DNA of 64,000 bases from an uncultured Lachnospiraceae bacterium (GTDB taxonomy: Bacteria; Bacillota; Clostridia; Lachnospirales; Lachnospiraceae). The notes under the pieces were generated by a model that saw only the letters and a program-made list of their open reading frames with translations, was not told where the DNA came from and ran no database searches. The position numbers and the translations under genes are program-made. How positions within the stretch are numbered: the stretch's first letter is position 1; each line of letters starts with the position of its first letter. The stretch covers positions 1-64,000 of the forward strand of contig CAJUQJ010000018.1 in NCBI GenBank assembly GCA_910588215.1, read 5' to 3'. Positions 60,404-64,000 of the stretch are shown piece by piece.

Positions 60404-61003
60404 CTATTCTTTGATACTAGCCATATTTTTCATAGGTTCTCCCCATTTTCCGAGATATCTTCCATCAATGGAAGAATATGTATCTTCGCCCGGAGCGAAT
60501 ACCGGAGCGGCCTTCATCAATCTTTCTGTAAAGGGAACCTCCATATCCAGCAGTTTTTCATCCTGAGTTACATTACGAATTAAACAGAGAAAAATATCTG
60601 ATCCATCTCCCATAGGGATTGCTTTTTTTACTTCCAGTTCAAAACTGACAGGGCTTTCTGCAATGGTTGGCACATCCAGCACTTGTCCCTGCTCTACAGT
60701 AGGCAGGTACTGCATCTTATTAGGTGTGGTTCTGCCATAGGTACAACCATAATAATCTGCCAAAGGAAGCAGCTGTTCAGATACGAGGTTGGCGGAAAAT
60801 ACACCATTTTTGCGTATCAAATCCTTGGTCTGTTTTTCCTCACCTATACAAGCCATTACCCCGAGTCCCTCTGAGGAACGATAATATCCAAACCAGCAGA
60901 AAAGACCAAAATGGGGCTGTCCATCTTCCTGTTTTGTGCCATAAAGAAATAGCGCTTGCGGACAGTAATCATTACCGATCTTAGTTTTTACCTTTGCCAT
61001 CAT
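60404..61003 (-). CDS. flavin reductase-like FMN-binding protein
   Basis: About 199 residues of the flavin reductase-like split-barrel family (YRSSEGLGVMACIGEEKQTKD, NGVFSANLVSEQLLPLADYY, ESPVSFELEVKKAIPMG, FLCLIRNVTQDEKLL). Such proteins bind FMN and reduce small compounds or flavin. Three ATGs lie in a row; the second, six bases after AAAGGAAAGG, is the best placed. It overlaps the MarR-type gene by ~23 bases and is presumably under its control, as MarR/flavoprotein pairs often respond to oxidants or phenolic compounds. Confidence 0.8.
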   Translation of the reverse strand: MMAKVKTKIGNDYCPQALFLYGTKQEDGQPHFGLFCWFGYYRSSEGLGVMACIGEEKQTKDLIRKNGVFSANLVSEQLLPLADYYGCTYGRTTPNKMQYLPTVEQGQVLDVPTIAESPVSFELEVKKAIPMGDGSDIFLCLIRNVTQDEKLLDMEVPFTERLMKAAPVFAPGEDTYSSIDGRYLGKWGEPMKNMASIKE

Positions 61004-61460
61004 GTACATCCTTTCCTTTTTTTAATGCTTGTTCCGCTCGCTCCAAGTTGGAAACAATACGGTCAAGATACTGTTCTAATTCCTTGATTTCCACCTTTTC
61101 AAAATCCTTAAAAAACAAGCTATTCATTTGCTGAGAGACTTGATTGTAACGTTTCTCTAATGCACGGGCTTTGGGTGTCAGGCTAATTAGGCTTTGACGT
61201 CGATCAGAAGCGGAAACATCCCGACAGATTAAGCCATTTTCCTCCATTCTACAAAGCATTACTGTAAGTGTATTTTTTGCCAATCCCGTCTTTTGTGCAA
61301 GTTCCACAATAGGAATGCCTTCACTTTTCCATAACACATAAAGAATATGTCCTTGTGGTCCATTAAATTCAGCGACACCACATGTCTGCAAAAGCCGATC
61401 AAAAACTCTCCCTTGAACCTGTTTAATCTGAGAAATCAAAAAACCTGTTCGTGTTTCCAG
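60981..61460 (-). CDS. MarR-family transcriptional regulator with CTG start
   Basis: 159 residues: winged helix-turn-helix (IPIVELAQKTGLAKNTLTVM, CRMEENGLICRDVSASDRRQ with the DxRxx wing) flanked by dimer helices. The only in-frame TTG starts late and lacks a binding site. A CTG seven codons upstream, directly after an in-frame stop and ten bases behind AAGGAAAGG, restores the usual N-terminus (ETRTGFLISQIKQVQGRVFD). I therefore take CTG as the start. A strong promoter with an internal palindrome lies upstream, so autorepression is likely. Confidence 0.85.
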   Translation of the reverse strand: METRTGFLISQIKQVQGRVFDRLLQTCGVAEFNGPQGHILYVLWKSEGIPIVELAQKTGLAKNTLTVMLCRMEENGLICRDVSASDRRQSLISLTPKARALEKRYNQVSQQMNSLFFKDFEKVEIKELEQYLDRIVSNLERAEQALKKGKDVHDGKGKN

Positions 61461-61557
61461 TTATATCACACCTTTCCTTGCGCCACCGCTTCGCAAGGAT
61501 AGAAGCGGTAGTTTTGCTGTACAGCGTTAAAAAGGACGTCTCCTTTTCATGATATAA

Positions 61558-61586
61558 ATAGTACTATATAGAACTTATTCTGTCAA
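61558..61586 (-). promoter_or_regulatory. promoter and probable MarR operator
   Basis: On the minus strand TTGACA and TACTAT are separated by 17 bases. The spacer and -10 carry the near-perfect palindrome AGTTCTATATAGTACT (61560-61575 on the plus strand as its complement), a suitable MarR-type operator for the gene ~100 bases downstream. Nothing else is evident in the gap 61461-61709. Confidence 0.7.
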
Positions 61587-61709
61587 GGTGCGAATTCTAA
61601 TAAAGGGCAGTCCTAAGACCGGGGATACGGTGATGGCCGGACGGGTTAATTCATTGTCATAAAATGCTCGTTAAACAGGCTGAACATTTCCTTGGTTTTC
61701 TTTACGATT

Positions 61710-62603
61710 TCAGATATTTGCAATATTTTCTAATTCTTTTTGGAGCTGCTGTAAAAAGGCGTTGGAAGCCTTCGAAAAGACTTGATATTTTTTCCATACG
61801 ATACAAAGCCCGGCTTCTAAGATAGGATATAGCGGGCGAAAACAAAGGGAGCTGTCTCCGGTAGTGTTGATTAGTTTATCCAATGCGATCACATATCCGA
61901 ATCCCTTTTTTACAAATTGTGACGCATTATAGACCAAATCATATGTGGCAACAATGTTCAGCTTTGTAATATCTGTTTTTAACCATGAAAACATTTCGCT
62001 ATTGATAGAAGTCTGGTGAGAAATAATGAGCGGCTTATCCCATAAATCTTCTGCAGTAATGGATTCTTTTTCTGCCAAAGGGCTGTCTTTTCTCATTAAA
62101 ACGCCCCACCTATCTTTTAAGGGTAGTCTTATATAATCATATTTATTTACGTCTACAGGCCCGACTAAAAGGCCGAAATCAATCAATCCTTTATCCAATC
62201 GTTCCATAACACGCTCGGCATCACCACTGTAAATGTGATAATGAATAAGGGGATGTTTCTGCTGTAAATTCCAAGCTGCCTGTGCAAGAAAAGAAATGGC
62301 TTCCGTTTCTCCACATCCTATATGAATATCTCCATTTATATTTTCATTAGAGGAGGTCAATTCTGCTTTTGTTTTTTTCATAAGATCAACCAACTCTTCC
62401 GCGCGTTTACGCAGTAACATGCCGTCCTCGGTTAATGTAACCTTTTTACTTCCACGGATAAGCAGTTGTTTTCCTAATTCATCCTCTAAATCTTTTAATT
62501 GCCTTGAAAGTGGCGGTTGTGTCATGCGGAGCCGTTCTGCGGCTCTTGTAATGCTTTCTTCTCTTGCAACGGCAAGAAAGTATTGTAACACCCGAATATC
62601 CAA
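61710..62603 (-). CDS. LysR-family transcriptional regulator
   Basis: 297 residues with a typical N-terminal winged helix (LQYFLAVAREESITRAAERL, RMTQPPLSRQLKDLEDELGK) and effector-binding domain (GDIHIGCGETEAISFLAQAA). The start is TTG, ten bases after AAAGGAGG, giving the usual MDIRVLQYF. It is divergent from a promoter that now leads only into a 29-codon stub, suggesting the regulated gene was lost. Confidence 0.9.
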   Translation of the reverse strand: MDIRVLQYFLAVAREESITRAAERLRMTQPPLSRQLKDLEDELGKQLLIRGSKKVTLTEDGMLLRKRAEELVDLMKKTKAELTSSNENINGDIHIGCGETEAISFLAQAAWNLQQKHPLIHYHIYSGDAERVMERLDKGLIDFGLLVGPVDVNKYDYIRLPLKDRWGVLMRKDSPLAEKESITAEDLWDKPLIISHQTSINSEMFSWLKTDITKLNIVATYDLVYNASQFVKKGFGYVIALDKLINTTGDSSLCFRPLYPILEAGLCIVWKKYQVFSKASNAFLQQLQKELENIANI

Positions 62604-62691
62604 AACTAGGAACCTCCTTTTTCTGCGTTCATTCAGATTATAACAGAAATAGAATACCTTTCAAGTATGTAAATGTATTATATATATGTAT

Positions 62692-62830
62692 TTGCTATTG
62701 AAATGGGAGGAATGTATAGTAAGTTTGGAGGTGATTTAATATGCCTGATTTTATCAATGAGCTGAAATCAAGTACATATAAAAAAAGGTGTTACAGTAAC
62801 ACCCAAAATATTATTTCTGTTTTACAGTAG
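62692..62830 (+). pseudogene. promoter and 29-codon stub of a lost gene divergent from LysR
   Basis: TTGCTA and TATAGT with a 17-base spacer (62692-62720) precede an excellent binding site GGAGGTGA and an ATG at 62741. The frame (MPDFINELKSSTYKK and on) stops after 29 codons, running through the toxin-module terminator on the other strand. The arrangement is that of a LysR-controlled gene whose body has been replaced. Confidence 0.55.
62781..62804 (-). terminator. terminator of the toxin-antitoxin module
   Basis: On the minus strand GGGTGTTAC, a tiny loop and GTAACACC are followed by TTTTTT: a clear rho-independent terminator just after the PIN remnant. Confidence 0.8.
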
Positions 62831-63191
62831 GATAAAGCAGGAGTTCAAACTGTTCTATTACGAGGAAGTCTTTATCTCCACTGACAATATATAAAGCATA
62901 AGAATCTTTTGCGCATTCCAGGAATTTGTTATCGTCAGGATCACGGCATATTTCGACATGAGTAACAGGTTCGATAATTTCCATAGTTTTAGCGGGCCTA
63001 AAATTGTTCTATTAATATGCCTTTGTTTTCTGTCAATCATTTCCTGCACAATTTCTTCATATTCGTTAATAATTTCTGTCGTAGCGCAGGCTGTTATCTT
63101 TTGGCAAACAACAGCACGAAGAATTTCTATCGGAAATCCGCCAAAAAAACAAACCAGAAATCAAAACATTTGTATCTATCACAATTCTCAG
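62811..63191 (-). pseudogene. PIN-domain toxin with two frameshifts
   Basis: Three frames together spell a VapC-type PIN nuclease: RIVIDTNVLISGLFF, then GGFPIEILRAVVCQKITACA and INEYEEIVQEMIDRKQ, then IIEPVTHVEICRDPDDNKFL, CAKDSYALYIVSGDKDFLVI. The first shift falls in a run of seven T where six would keep frame; the second is near residue 80 of the protein. The acidic residues of the PIN active site are all still encoded. The start overlaps the antitoxin stop, but the usual ATG reads CTG. Most likely dead; a sequencing error in the T-run alone would not repair it. Confidence 0.8.
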
Positions 63192-63454
63192 ACTCGTTTC
63201 TTCTTTCTAACTGATTTGATTATATCATTAACATCATTTTCATTATACCCAACAGACTTTGCCCATTTTTGTGCCTCGTCGAGTGAGGCTTCAAATTCTT
63301 CAGCAGAAGGAAGCTTTAAAGTTTTGAGCATGATAACATCCCCTGAAGTATATGCAACCAGTTTATCACCAGTATCAATCGACAAGAGTTTCCGGATGCT
63401 GACTGGCAATGAAATCTGTCCTTTGGAAGAAACTGTCAATATTTGTGTGTTCAT
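63188..63454 (-). CDS. AbrB/MazE-type antitoxin
   Basis: 88 residues with an N-terminal swapped-hairpin AbrB domain (TVSSKGQISLPVSIRKLLSI, DTGDKLVAYTSGDVIML) and a C-terminal helical tail that would bind the toxin (EEFEASLDEAQKWAKSVGYN). It is the antitoxin of the PIN toxin encoded directly behind it, a VapBC-like module. The gene is intact although the toxin is frameshifted. Its promoter carries a 17-base palindrome, consistent with autorepression. Confidence 0.87.
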   Translation of the reverse strand: MNTQILTVSSKGQISLPVSIRKLLSIDTGDKLVAYTSGDVIMLKTLKLPSAEEFEASLDEAQKWAKSVGYNENDVNDIIKSVRKKKRV

Positions 63455-63472
63455 TTGCTTATGTCCCTTTCT

Positions 63473-63521
63473 AGTAAGAATTTCTTACTTATATTATGTC
63501 ATAATGTAAAAATATATGCAA
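63473..63521 (-). promoter_or_regulatory. antitoxin promoter with palindromic operator
   Basis: On the minus strand TTGCAT and CATAAT are 17 bases apart. Just downstream of the -10 lies AGTAAGAATTTCTTACT (63473-63489), a perfect palindrome around one central base, well placed for autorepression by the AbrB-type antitoxin. Confidence 0.6.
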
Positions 63522-63556
63522 GAAAAATTGAATTCACCACTTGACAATGTGGTAAA

Positions 63557-63721
63557 GATCTGATGTCGGTGGACGAACTGGCGGTCATGGACGGCTGGAA
63601 ATGCCTCTTACAGATTCGGGGTGTGCGGCCCTTCCTGTCAACCAGGCTTCCGATCCGTCCCGGGGAACTGTACCGCAACTATGATGTTTCGCCGGAGGAG
63701 CTGACGGAATTTACCGGGTAA
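63557..63721 (+). pseudogene. C-terminal remnant of a VirD4/TraG coupling protein
   Basis: An open frame of 54 codons reads DLMSVDELAVMDGWKCLLQI and RGVRPFLSTRLPIRPGELYR, which matches the end of VirD4-type ATPases from clostridial conjugative transposons (DLMSQDELAVMDGGKCILQLRG in typical copies). Everything upstream of the ATPase domain is missing. It marks the edge of a conjugative element or its scar. Confidence 0.7.
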
Positions 63722-63850
63722 AGGAGCTAAGCTGATACCCTGGTTATGGACAGGCGGGACGAAGGAAGTTAGGACGCTGCCGGAGTACGACCGGGTATCA
63801 AATCCGCAGGACTTTACAGCTTCTGCACAAAGAAATGGAGGTGCTTTCAC

Positions 63851-64000
63851 ATGGGGAATCCGAACCTTTTGCCCTATGAAACGATTGTCCGGGCGACCAG
63901 CGGAGAGCCGGAAGCCGTGGACGAGGTTTTACGGCATTACAGCAAGCGAATCCGAATCGCCGCCATTGAAAACGGGCATATCGACAGAGATACGGAGGAC
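63851..64000 (+). CDS. conjugative-element helix-turn-helix protein (5' part)
   Basis: Runs off the right edge. The start MGNPNLLPYETIVRATSGEP then EAVDEVLRHYSKRIRIAA matches the short helix-turn-helix/sigma-like regulators of Tn916-type and related conjugative elements (LLPYEVIVKATSGD... forms). Binding site GGAGGTG. Together with the VirD4 tail it indicates an integrated element continuing to the right. Confidence 0.65.
   Translation, partial: MGNPNLLPYETIVRATSGEPEAVDEVLRHYSKRIRIAAIENGHIDRDTED

Noticed and set aside
1..64000. tRNA, rRNA, CRISPR array or complete insertion sequence
   Set aside because: No cloverleaf-like T-arm context, rRNA sequence, regular repeat-spacer array or transposase was found by reading both strands.

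Overview
The window looks like the chromosome of a Gram-positive clostridium, most probably a gut-type member of the Lachnospiraceae. The signs are strong AGGAGG-type ribosome binding sites, a perfect CIRCE element, a sporulation-type YtaF protein, a Lachnospiraceae-style thymidylate synthase and the clostridial DUF5716/DUF5717 families. The core looks moderately GC-rich; the left tip and the last ~8 kb are visibly more AT-rich and carry gene debris. I found no tRNA, rRNA or CRISPR array.

Layout. 0-12 kb: a short lipoprotein, a GreA-like factor, a Ca2+-type P-ATPase overlapping ytaF tail to tail, a beta-CASP metallo-hydrolase, thyA-folA, ilvE, a PHP phosphoesterase, a PpiC-type lipoprotein and a small metallo-hydrolase. 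12-15.6 kb: CIRCE-controlled htpG with an unusual acidic insert, then a SpoIID-like/peptidoglycan-binding protein on the other strand. 16-24.5 kb: a four-gene cassette of unknown function (DUF5717 solenoid giant, DUF5716 protein with Hsp70/actin-like motifs, TPR protein, membrane coiled-coil protein) coupled to purB. 24.6-30.5 kb: an OmpR-type two-component system flanked by two exported proteins, leading into a fused amidase/deacetylase whose promoter region carries TGATG repeats on an 11-bp grid. 30.5-36.8 kb: glycan use (AraC regulator, GH2 beta-galactosidase, GH20 hexosaminidase). 36.8-45.2 kb: XRE/GyrI regulator, NiCo riboswitch with a CDF exporter, DUF5722 protein, SpoIID-like/LysM protein, and a Zn/Cd-type P-ATPase with its ArsR repressor. 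45.3-49.4 kb: purA, an SDR, a LysR regulator and a HAD hydrolase. 49.5-57.5 kb: two two-component systems around a BceAB-type antimicrobial-peptide transporter, plus a divergent lipoprotein.

57.5-64 kb is accessory and eroded: feoA and feoB pieces, a DtxR regulator, a truncated heavy-metal-associated domain protein, an S66 peptidase, a MarR/flavin-reductase pair, a LysR gene facing a 29-codon stub, an AbrB antitoxin beside a frameshifted PIN toxin, a VirD4 tail and the start of a conjugative-element helix-turn-helix gene. Integrated elements have probably come and gone here.

Common themes are cell-wall remodelling and envelope sensing (two SpoIID-like proteins, the amidase-deacetylase, three two-component systems, BceAB) and divalent-metal homeostasis (Ca, Ni/Co, Zn/Cd, Fe). 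Two small intergenic repeat families recur. The best candidate for an undescribed system is the DUF5717-DUF5716-TPR-membrane cassette at 15961-23065.
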